A stretch of 64,000 nucleotides of DNA, from positions 868,001-932,000 of the forward strand of contig NZ_JAHXDI010000001.1 of assembly GCF_023091865.1 (NCBI RefSeq), read 5' to 3'. Origin of the DNA: Chromohalobacter moromii. Its GTDB lineage: Bacteria; Pseudomonadota; Gammaproteobacteria; Pseudomonadales; Halomonadaceae. Below, piece after piece: positions 36,966 through 45,400 of the stretch. The position numbers and the translations under genes were made by a program. The notes below the pieces were generated by a model. It had not been told where the DNA came from. It searched no databases and worked only from the letters and a program-made list of their open reading frames with translations. Positions within the stretch are counted from its first letter, which is position 1. Every line of letters begins with the position of its first letter.

Positions 36966-37517
36966 ATGCCCATGCTGACTCAACTGCGCCAAGACCACGC
37001 CAACATGGCGCGTCTGCTGCATGTGTTGCAGCTCAAGCAGAAAACCCTGGCGGAAGGTGAGCGACCCAACTTCCAATTGATACGCGAGGTCGTGGATTAC
37101 ATCCTCGACTACATGAGTGGGTTCACCGAGCCGCTGGAACGCATGTGTACCGAGCAGTTGAATGTGCGGGCGCCGCAAGCCGACGCGCTGTGTCAGCGGT
37201 TGTCCGAGGACTATCGGGCGCTCAATGAACGCCTGGCGAAACTCTCTCAGGATCTCGACATGATCCTGATGGATGCGGTAGTGCCCATGGACCGCTTCAG
37301 CGAAGATCTTAGGGCTTATCTCGAGGCGCATCGGGCCTATCTGCGCGGCGAGCGTGAGGAGTTGTTCCCGTTGATCCGCGAGCACTTCGATGAAGACGAC
37401 CTGGATCGGCTGGCCAAGGCGCTGCCGGAAGGGGCCGAAGCTGAACTGGCGCGCCTGCAGGAAGGCTATCCGGAGCTTTACGCCGAATTCCGCGAGGCGC
37501 CTTCGCCGTTGAATTGA
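36966..37517 (+). CDS. Hemerythrin-like four-helix protein lacking most metal ligands
   Basis: The product is 183 aa, all helical, with the DUF/hemerythrin-domain opening MPMLTQLRQDHANMARLLHVL (first 20: MPMLTQLRQDHANMARLLHV). His11 of the first helix is kept. The usual HHP-x-ED on helix two is FTEPLERMCTEQL, so both His are lost. The usual E-x-H on helix three is LSEDYRAL, with Tyr for His. His122 and acidic residues near 129-132 remain. So at most part of the di-iron site survives, and iron or oxygen binding is doubtful. A strong AGGAGG precedes the ATG by seven bases. It converges on umuC. Confidence 0.75.
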   Translation: MPMLTQLRQDHANMARLLHVLQLKQKTLAEGERPNFQLIREVVDYILDYMSGFTEPLERMCTEQLNVRAPQADALCQRLSEDYRALNERLAKLSQDLDMILMDAVVPMDRFSEDLRAYLEAHRAYLRGEREELFPLIREHFDEDDLDRLAKALPEGAEAELARLQEGYPELYAEFREAPSPLN

Positions 37518-37546
37518 TCTGTGTCGCCACGTGAACGGCATAGTGG

Positions 37547-38806
37547 TCATCGGGCGCGTGCGCGGGGCAGTTCGTCCCAGCGCGTGGTGTAGCAGGCCGA
37601 ACGGTAGGCGCTGTTCATCTGCCAAGAGGCGTCAATGGGCTGCGGGCCCAGGGTCAGTGCTTGACGTCCGTAGCGGGCTCGGATCGCGTCCCAAGCCTCC
37701 ATCAATGCCTCTCGCCGGGCGGGCTCGGCGCCATCGAAGAGCGTCGTTTGGCTCTGCTGGCGGGGCGTCAGTTCGGCGAGCATTATTCCGAGCTTCTGAT
37801 AGGCTGCCGGTTGCCATAAGCGTGCTAGCAGGCGCTGCGCCGCGCGGTTGAGTTGCTGCGTGTCGGCACTGGGAAAGGGTAACGCGGTCCACTCGCAGGC
37901 ATGACGAAACGTGCCGGCGTGGTGCGGGTTGGTACGCAGATAGACGCCGATGGCCGAAGCCTGCATGGCATCGCGTCGCAGCTTTTCGCCGGCGCGTTGG
38001 CAGTGATGGCGCAAGGCACCGGCGAGGGCGTTGTGGTCGCGCAAGGGGCGCCCGAACGAGCGCGAGCAGAGAATGCTACGGCGCGGGGTTTCCAGGTCGC
38101 TCATCGATAAGCAAGGATGGCCGTTGAGTTCGGTGGCGGTGCGCGCCAGTACCACGCTGAAACGACGTCGTAGCTCGCTGTCGGGGGTCTCGCGCAGCGC
38201 AGCAGCGGTGAGTACGCCCATGCCGGCCAGGCGCGCGTTGAGTCGCTCGCCCACGCCCCATACATCGCGCGGCGATAGCCGACGCAGGTGTGCCGTCAAG
38301 TCGGGCGCGTCAGCATGTGTCCAGACACACACCTGAGGGCGCGTCGATTGCGCCTTGGCCTGGCGGTTGGCGAGCTTGGCCAGAGTTCGCGTCGGGGCGA
38401 TGCCGATGGATACCGGCAGTCCGACTTCCCGCACCACGCTACGCACCAGGCGTGCGCCCAGCGCGTGCCAGTCTTCCTGTAAGCCGCGTAGATCGAGAAA
38501 ACACTCGTCGATGGAATAGGGCTCCAGCGTCGGGACTTGACGCGCCAGTACCTGTTGCACGCGTGCCGAGAGGTCACCATAAAGCGTGTAGTTGGAAGAC
38601 TTCAGCACTACGCGACGTCGCAGTGCTGGATCGATCTTGTGGGTGGGAATGCCCATGGGAATATCGAGCGCCTTGAATTCTTCGGAACGCGCGATGACAC
38701 AGCCGTCGTTGTTGGACAGCACGCCCACCGGAACGCCCTCCAGACGCGGTTCGAACAGACGCTCGCAGGCGGCATAGAAGTTGTTGCAGTCGATCAGCGC
38801 AAACAT
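37547..38806 (-). CDS. umuC: DNA polymerase V catalytic subunit UmuC
   Basis: The product is 419 aa, close to E. coli UmuC (422 aa). Catalytic motifs are FALIDCNNFYAACERLF at the start and YSIDECFLDL in the palm, and little-finger/clamp region residues SQTTLFD near the end resemble a QxxLF beta-clamp motif. Together with UmuD it makes the translesion polymerase V. It begins inside the end of umuD (13-base overlap), so it is translated from the same SOS-controlled transcript. The ATG at 38806 is preferred to upstream frames because the family begins there. Confidence 0.94.
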   Translation of the reverse strand: MFALIDCNNFYAACERLFEPRLEGVPVGVLSNNDGCVIARSEEFKALDIPMGIPTHKIDPALRRRVVLKSSNYTLYGDLSARVQQVLARQVPTLEPYSIDECFLDLRGLQEDWHALGARLVRSVVREVGLPVSIGIAPTRTLAKLANRQAKAQSTRPQVCVWTHADAPDLTAHLRRLSPRDVWGVGERLNARLAGMGVLTAAALRETPDSELRRRFSVVLARTATELNGHPCLSMSDLETPRRSILCSRSFGRPLRDHNALAGALRHHCQRAGEKLRRDAMQASAIGVYLRTNPHHAGTFRHACEWTALPFPSADTQQLNRAAQRLLARLWQPAAYQKLGIMLAELTPRQQSQTTLFDGAEPARREALMEAWDAIRARYGRQALTLGPQPIDASWQMNSAYRSACYTTRWDELPRARAR

Positions 38807-39258
38807 GATGACTCTGCCGGCTCCTCGCCCGTGGCGGGCAAGGCGTGAATGGCGTAGCAGATGACGCCCCACAAGCGGTCATCGTCGGCCTCGAAGGGCA
38901 GCGTCGCCAGACCGGGGCGTGACGGCGCGAGATACAGCTGCGCCTCACGACGTTCGAGGTGCAACACGCTCAGTTCGCCATCGATGGCGGCGACCAACCA
39001 ATGCCCAGGGCGCGGTGAAATAGCGCGGTCGATCACCAACAAGTCACCGTGGTGCAGACCGGCGTGGCGGTGGTCATCGCCTTCCAGGCGCATGAAGAAT
39101 GTCGAGGCCGGGCGGCGCACCAGATGGTGATGTAGATCCAGCGGTGCTTCTCGGTAGTCGTCGGCCGGAGACGGAAAGCCGCTGGCGCCGCGTGACAGGG
39201 TGTCGCTCGATGCTGGTGCCGAGGTGGATGCGGCCAGGGCGATAGGCGTCATGGACAT
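38794..39258 (-). CDS. umuD: UmuD-like protein with both autoprotease residues replaced
   Basis: The product is 154 aa. A gapless by-eye alignment to E. coli UmuD from GFPSPA onward shows conserved HHGDLLVIDRAI and AAIDGELSV blocks. E. coli Ser60 (in GDSM) is Asp62 here (GDDH), and Lys97 (in TVKKL) is Leu99 (SVLHL). The cleavage-site pair Cys24-Gly25 is Ser26-Gly27. With neither nucleophile nor base, self-cleavage to UmuD-prime is not expected. The gene is intact, overlaps umuC and lies behind a LexA box. The first of two close ATGs has GAGG seven bases upstream. Confidence 0.88.
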   Translation of the reverse strand: MSMTPIALAASTSAPASSDTLSRGASGFPSPADDYREAPLDLHHHLVRRPASTFFMRLEGDDHRHAGLHHGDLLVIDRAISPRPGHWLVAAIDGELSVLHLERREAQLYLAPSRPGLATLPFEADDDRLWGVICYAIHALPATGEEPAESSCLR

Positions 39259-39286
39259 GGCGGAACCTCGAAAACGAAATGACGAA

Positions 39287-39306
39287 TACTGTAAAAATAA
39301 ACAGTA
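39287..39306 (-). promoter_or_regulatory. LexA (SOS) box for umuDC
   Basis: A 20-base site TACTG-N10-CAGTA, with CTG and CAG exactly ten bases apart and an AT-rich centre, matching the gammaproteobacterial LexA consensus. It lies 28 bases upstream of the umuD start codon. Confidence 0.9.
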
Positions 39307-39387
39307 TTTTGCCTTTAGGCAAGTCGAGCCATCTCATCGCGTGGGCGGGTAAGGTAGAATGAGCGCACGTATTTTCGAGGAAGTCGT

Positions 39388-40281
39388 ATGGACCGCCTGC
39401 AGGCGATGCACATCTTTCGCGCCGTGGTCGAGGCCGGCAGTTTCGCTGGCGGTGCGCGCAAGCTGGAATTCTCCAATGCCATGGTCAGCAAGCAGATCTC
39501 CAAGCTGGAAGCCAGCCTGGGGGTGCGGTTGTTGACGCGTACCACGCGGCGTTTGCAGCTAACCGCAGAGGGCGAGCGCTATCTCAATGGCGCGAGTCGC
39601 TTGCTCGATGAGTTGCAGGAACTGGAGACCGGACTTGGCGAGCAGCGTGGCGAGGTGCGCGGTCGGCTACGACTTTCCGCACCGTTGGATTTCGGCGTGC
39701 GTGCGCTGATACCCGCCTTGCAGGCGTTCGAGCGCCATCATCCGGCGGTGATGCTCGATGTCGTGCTCGAGGATCGCCGTGTCGACCCGGTGGCCGAGGA
39801 TTTCGACCTGGTAGTACGTATCGGCGAGCTGGAGGACTCCAGTCTGATCGCGCGGCCGTTGATGGACATGCCGCGCCACGTATACGCCGCGCCGGAGTAT
39901 CTGGCGCGGCATGGAACGCCCACGCACCCCGCCGAGCTGCGTGGACATCGTTGCCTGCACTATAGCCTGGCGCGGGAAGGGCACTATTGGCACTTCCAGG
40001 TCGACGGGGCGCCGTATCGGGTGCGCATCCGGCCGGTCATGGCCTGTAACAATGGACGCGCCCTGACCGAGGCGGCAATACGCGGCATGGGGCTGGTTTA
40101 CAAGCCGGCGTTCCTGGGGGAACCGGAAGTCGAGGCCGGACGACTGGTCCGCGTGTTAGACGATTTCAGCGTGGCGCCGATCAGCGTCCATCTGTTGTAT
40201 GCCGAGCGTGAGTTCATCCCCGCGCGCCTGAGGGCCTTAGTGGATACGCTGCTGGCGCACTTCGCGGAGACCCGCGCATGA
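39388..40281 (+). CDS. LysR-family transcriptional regulator
   Basis: The product is 297 aa. A LysR winged helix-turn-helix is at the N-terminus (RLQAMHIFRAVVEAGSFAGG, AMVSKQISKLEASLGVRLL, TRRLQLTAEGERY), followed by a substrate-binding domain typical of the clade with the LR(L)SAPLDFG opening. The ligand and target genes are unknown; no divergent gene is close apart from umuD on the other strand 129 bases away. It overlaps murI by four bases (ATGA), so it could be co-transcribed with it. The murI pairing is probably incidental. Confidence 0.9.
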   Translation: MDRLQAMHIFRAVVEAGSFAGGARKLEFSNAMVSKQISKLEASLGVRLLTRTTRRLQLTAEGERYLNGASRLLDELQELETGLGEQRGEVRGRLRLSAPLDFGVRALIPALQAFERHHPAVMLDVVLEDRRVDPVAEDFDLVVRIGELEDSSLIARPLMDMPRHVYAAPEYLARHGTPTHPAELRGHRCLHYSLAREGHYWHFQVDGAPYRVRIRPVMACNNGRALTEAAIRGMGLVYKPAFLGEPEVEAGRLVRVLDDFSVAPISVHLLYAEREFIPARLRALVDTLLAHFAETRA

Positions 40282-41090
40282 CGGCGCCGATTCTGATCTT
40301 CGACTCCGGCGTTGGCGGGCTCTCGGTGGTCGGTGCCTTGCGCACTCGTTTGCCGGGTGCACCGCTGGCGTATGTGTGCGACAACGCCGCGTTGCCGTAC
40401 GGCACCAAGCCCGATGCCTGGTTGGTCGCGCGGATCGTCGCGGTGTGTCGCGCGGCGGTCGAAGCGAGTGGCGCGCGTGCCTTGGTAGTGGCCTGCAATA
40501 CGGCCAGCACGTTGGCGTTACAGGCCTTGCGCGAGTGCCTGAGTATTCCGGTGATCGGCACCGTACCGGCGATAAAGCCGGCTGCCCAGGCCTCGCGTAG
40601 TGGTGTGTTCGGACTTCTGGCGACCTCGGCGACGGTGTCGCGTCCTTATACGCAGCGTTTGATTGGTGAGTTCGCACCGGATTGCACGGTGGTGAGACTG
40701 GCGGCCGATCCCTTGGTCGCGCAGGCCGAACGCGTCCTGACCGGGATGCCGTGGGACGATGCGGTCATCGCCGCGAGCCTAGCGCCGTTATGGGAAGCGT
40801 CGCGTCTCGATACCGTGGTGTTGGGATGCACGCATTTTCCGCTGCTGCGCGAGGCGCTCGAGCGGCATGCGCCGCGCGAAATCGTGTGGATCGATTCCGG
40901 TGACGCCATTGCGCGGCGCGTGGCACAGGTCGCTTCGCCGGCCGTTTCAGGGGCCGCGCGTGATGCGTCGGGTAGCGATGCGAGCTGGGCCAGCGCTCCG
41001 CAACAATCGGGCCTGGCACGTACCCTGGCGGGTTATGGCTTCAGCGCACCGTGTTCTTTGGCATTGCCTGACCCTGTTTTAACCTTCTGA
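40278..41090 (+). CDS. murI: Glutamate racemase
   Basis: The product is 270 aa. It supplies D-glutamate for peptidoglycan. Both catalytic cysteines are in family motifs: ACNTAS near residue 74 and VLGCTHFPLL near 183. The opening IFDSGVGGLSVVGAL and PYGTKP segment are also standard. It has a slightly long, alanine/serine-rich insertion near the C-terminus (SGAARDASGSDASW). Its start overlaps the end of the LysR gene. Confidence 0.95.
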   Translation: MTAPILIFDSGVGGLSVVGALRTRLPGAPLAYVCDNAALPYGTKPDAWLVARIVAVCRAAVEASGARALVVACNTASTLALQALRECLSIPVIGTVPAIKPAAQASRSGVFGLLATSATVSRPYTQRLIGEFAPDCTVVRLAADPLVAQAERVLTGMPWDDAVIAASLAPLWEASRLDTVVLGCTHFPLLREALERHAPREIVWIDSGDAIARRVAQVASPAVSGAARDASGSDASWASAPQQSGLARTLAGYGFSAPCSLALPDPVLTF

Positions 41091-41148
41091 TTTCCATGAG
41101 ATGGTGTCGTTTCGGCGACATCGCGAGTTTTTGCTGAAAGGAGTTTTC

Positions 41149-42270
41149 GTGGCCGTACCCGTCGTCGACCCCGAACGTTACGAGTCTCAGCTCGATGCCA
41201 AGCGCGAGCGTATCACGGAGCAGTTCGCGCGTTTCTCTCCGCCGCCGCTGGAAGTATTTCCCTCGCCGCCGAGTCATTACCGGCAGCGCTGCGAGTTTCG
41301 TATTTGGCATGACGGCGACGATCTGTTCTATGCCATGTTCGAAGTCGACCCGGCCGATCCCAAGCGCAAGGCGGTCATTCGACTGGATGAATATCCGGTG
41401 GCAGGGGAGCGCATCAATGCGCTCATGCCCGCCTTGCGTGACGCGCTGTTGGCAAGCGATACCCTGCGGCGCAAGTTGTTCCAGGTCGAGTTCTTGACCA
41501 CGCTGAATGGCGAAGCGTTGGTGACCTTGATTTATCACCGCCAACTCGACGAGGCTTGGGAGCAAGAAGCACGGGCGTTACAGGAATCCCTGAATGTGTC
41601 GATCATCGGTCGGGCACGTAAGCAGCGTCTCGTTCTTGAGCGCGATCATGTCTGGGAGCGGCTGAGTGTCGAAGGCCGCGAATTCGTCTACCAGCAGGTG
41701 GAGAATAGCTTTACCCAGCCCAATGCGGCGATTTGTCGATCGATGCTGGGGTGGGCTCGGGATGTGACCCGCGAAAGCCACGACGGCGATCTGGTGGAGT
41801 TCTATTGCGGTAATGGCAACTTCACGATTGCGCTGGCCGAGAACTTCCGCCGTGTCGTGGCGACTGAGATCTCGCGGACCTCGGTGGCCTCGGCCAACGT
41901 CAATCTCGAGGCCAATGGCGTGGCTAACGCGGTGGTGGCGCGGATGTCCGCCGAGGAGTTCAGCGAAGCCCTGGCCGGAGAGAAAAGCGGGCGGCGCGTG
42001 GCGGCGTTGGCGCTCGATGAGCATGATTTCACCACCGCGTTGGTCGACCCGCCGCGGGCCGGCCTCGATGCGCATAGCTGCGAGCAACTAAAAGCCTATT
42101 CGCGCATCGTCTATATTTCCTGTAACCCGAACACGCTCGAGGCGAATCTCGAGTCGTTGGCCACGACCCATGTCGTGACCCGTTTCGCACTGTTCGATCA
42201 GTTTCCGTATACCGACCACTGCGAATGTGGCGTGTTGCTGGAACGCCGGGAAGCGCCAGTACGTGCGTGA
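41149..42270 (+). CDS. trmA: tRNA (uracil-5-)-methyltransferase TrmA
   Basis: The product is 373 aa and methylates U54 of tRNA. Motifs: SAM-binding FYCGNGNFTIALAE, VDPPRAGLD and the catalytic-cysteine segment YISCNPNTLEAN; the N-terminal RNA-binding part has HYRQRCEFRIWHDGD. The GTG at 41149 is chosen because AAAGGAG lies five bases before it and the family begins there with VPVVDPERY. The upstream in-frame ATG at 41101 would add 16 residues that are not conserved. It follows murI closely. Confidence 0.94.
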   Translation: MAVPVVDPERYESQLDAKRERITEQFARFSPPPLEVFPSPPSHYRQRCEFRIWHDGDDLFYAMFEVDPADPKRKAVIRLDEYPVAGERINALMPALRDALLASDTLRRKLFQVEFLTTLNGEALVTLIYHRQLDEAWEQEARALQESLNVSIIGRARKQRLVLERDHVWERLSVEGREFVYQQVENSFTQPNAAICRSMLGWARDVTRESHDGDLVEFYCGNGNFTIALAENFRRVVATEISRTSVASANVNLEANGVANAVVARMSAEEFSEALAGEKSGRRVAALALDEHDFTTALVDPPRAGLDAHSCEQLKAYSRIVYISCNPNTLEANLESLATTHVVTRFALFDQFPYTDHCECGVLLERREAPVRA

Positions 42271-42443
42271 CCAGCCCATGCACAACCGGCATACGCCATG
42301 AGGGAGCGTCACATCGGTGGGGTCTGACGCGCGATGGGAGTAAGCTCGTGTCACCGTGGTGGTGCACGCGATACGCGTGCGTGCCGCCGAAGGATCATTC
42401 ATCGGTCGCCATGAAGGGCGGCCGGTCGTAGACGAGGTGCTTG

Positions 42444-45400
42444 ATGCAACACGTTGCGATCGAGGGCAAGGAAGATTTTCTCGCCCAGCTCAAAGAACAA
42501 CTGGCCAAGCGGCTTCCCCAGGAAAAAGTGGAGCGGATCGCTGCTTTCGCCGAGGACCTGTATGCGTCGGCGCCGTTCGAGGAGGCCGCCGAGCGCGGCC
42601 TGGATGATATCTACGGCGCGACGTTGTCGGCGTGGCACTTCATGCAGACGCATGACCCCAGCGAGGCGAAGGTTCGCGTCTTCAATGCCGACTTCGAGGA
42701 ACACGGCTGGCAGTCGCCGCACACCGTAGTGGCCGTGCTGCACGAAGACATGCCGTTTCTCGTCGATTCGGTGCGTATCGAGCTCAATCGCCGCGGGCTG
42801 ACCGTGCATGCGATTCATAACTCCGTTCTGGCGGTGGAGCGCGATGCCAAGCATCATCTCAAGCGTGCAACCTCGACTCAGGCCAAGAATGCCCCGGCCT
42901 CTCGCGAGTCGATCATTCTGGTGGAAGTCGACCGCCATTCCGATACGGCGACCCTGGACGACCTGCACGACAGCCTCAAAGAAGTACTGTGCGACGTGCG
43001 TGCGGCGGTGGAAGACTTCGATCCCATGCGTGAGCGGGTGCGCGAGTCGATCAAGGAACTCAAGGCGCAGCGCCCGAAGCAGATCAAGGCCGACGATCAT
43101 AAAGAAGCCATCGCTTTCCTCGAATGGCTGCTCGACGATCACTTCACCTTCTTGGGCTATGACGAGTACGAGGTGTTGCAGGAAGACGGTCAGGATCGTC
43201 TACGCCAGATATCCAAGAGCGAGCTGGGCGTGTTCAAGCTCGACCAGCCGCGTTACCGCGAGCGCATCAGTACCGACGAGGGCGTCGAAGACGATCAGTA
43301 TGTGCTGGTGCCGGAGCTTTTGTCCTTTGCCAAGAGTGCCTATCACGCGCGCGTGCATCGCCCTGCCTATCCGGATTACATCTCCATCGACCGTTACGAT
43401 GAAGACGGTCGCGTCATCGGCGAGCGGCGCTTTTTGGGGCTCTATACCTCGACGGTCTACAACGAATCGCCGCGCAACGTACCGGTGCTGCGCAAGAAGA
43501 TCGAAGCCGTCATCAAGGCCGCGGGCGTCAATCCCAAGGGGCATAACGGTAAACAACTGACGCAGATCCTCGAGGTCTATCCGCGTGACGACTTGTTCCA
43601 GATCGACACCGACGAGCTGGCGCAGACGGCCTTCGGTATTCTCAATATCCGCGAACGGCGCAAGGTGCGCTTGTTCATTCGCGAGGACCGTTTCGGTCAG
43701 TTCTATTCGTGCCTAGCGTTCGTGCCGCGCGATGTGTTCTCCACCGAATTGCGCGTGCGCATCCAGAACCTGCTTTGCGAAGAGCTCGACGCTACCTTCG
43801 GTGATTTCAATACGTATCTATCCGAGTCGGTGCTGGCGAGAATCCAGTTCATCCTGCGTTTCAACGGCGAGCGCCCGGCCGAATACGATATACGACGTCT
43901 GGAGAAGAAGATTACGGCGCTCTCGCGTAGCTGGCGGGATGACCTGCAGACCGCCATGGTCGAGGGCTACGGCGAAGAACAGGCTAACCGCCTGATGCAG
44001 GACTATCGCGAGGCGTTTCCCAACAGTTATCGCGAAGACTTTTCGGCCCGTACTGCCGTTTACGATATCCATCATCTCGGTGAGTTGGGCGGGAACGCAC
44101 CGATCAGCCTGAGCCTTTATCGGCTGGTCGAGGAAAACATCGACGGGGTCAACCTCAAGCTGTTCCACGCCGATCAGCCGATCCCGCTCTCCGATGTGCT
44201 GCCGGTGCTCGAAAACCTGGGGCTCCGCGTGATCAGCGAGCGTCCCTACGAGGTCGAATGCCCCGACCAGACTTACTGGATTCATGACTTCACGCTCGAG
44301 CACCGGGGCGACGGAGTCGTCAATCTTCAGGAAATGCGCGATGTCTTCATCGAGGCGTTCACGCGCATCTGGACCGGCGATGCCGAAAGCGATGCCTTCA
44401 ACCGTCTGGTCATCGGTGCCAATTTGGCGTGGCGCGAAGTGGCGGTGCTGCGTGCCTATGCGCGTTATCTCAAGCAATTGCGATTCGGTCTGTCGCAGGA
44501 CTATATCGCCAATACGCTTGCCAGCCACCCGGAAATCACGCGTGAACTGGTGACGCTGTTCGAACTACGCTTCGATCCCGACGATGCCGCCGGCGACAGC
44601 GAGATCGAAGAATGCGTGACGCGCATCGAGGGCTTGCTCGATGAAGTCGCCAGTCTCAATGACGACCTGTTGCTGCGTCGCTACATGGCGCTGATTCAGG
44701 CGACATTGCGGACCAACTATTATCAACGGCGTGAAGATGGCGAGGCCAAGGATTACATCGCCCTCAAGCTCGAGCCGACGCAAGTGCCGGACATGCCCAA
44801 ACCGCGGCCGATGTTCGAGATATTCGTCTACTCGCCGCGCGTCGAGGGTGTTCACCTGCGCAGCGGCAAGGTCGCGCGCGGCGGGCTGCGCTGGTCCGAT
44901 CGTCACGAGGACTTCCGCACCGAAATCCTGGGGCTGGCCAAGGCGCAGCAGGTCAAGAACGCCGTCATCGTTCCGGTAGGCGCCAAGGGCGGCTTCATCT
45001 GCAAGCGCATGCCTGATGGTGCCGACCGCGACACGGTGCAGAAAGAAGGCATTGCCTGCTATCAGATATTCATCCGCGCGCTGCTTGACGTGACGGACAA
45101 CCTGGAAGGTGGCGAGACCGTGCCGCCCGAACGCGTGGTGCGTCACGACGAGGCCGATCCCTACCTGGTGGTGGCTGCCGACAAGGGCACCGCGACTTTC
45201 TCGGACATCGCCAATGCCATTTCGCTGGAATACGGCCATTGGCTGGGCGATGCCTTCGCCTCCGGCGGTGAGCATGGCTATGACCACAAGAAGATGGGGA
45301 TTACCGCCAAGGGTGCTTGGGAATCGGTCAAGCGCCACTTCCGTGAAATGGGCCTCAATACCCAGGAGACACCGTTCAGCGTAGTGGGTGTCGGCGACAT

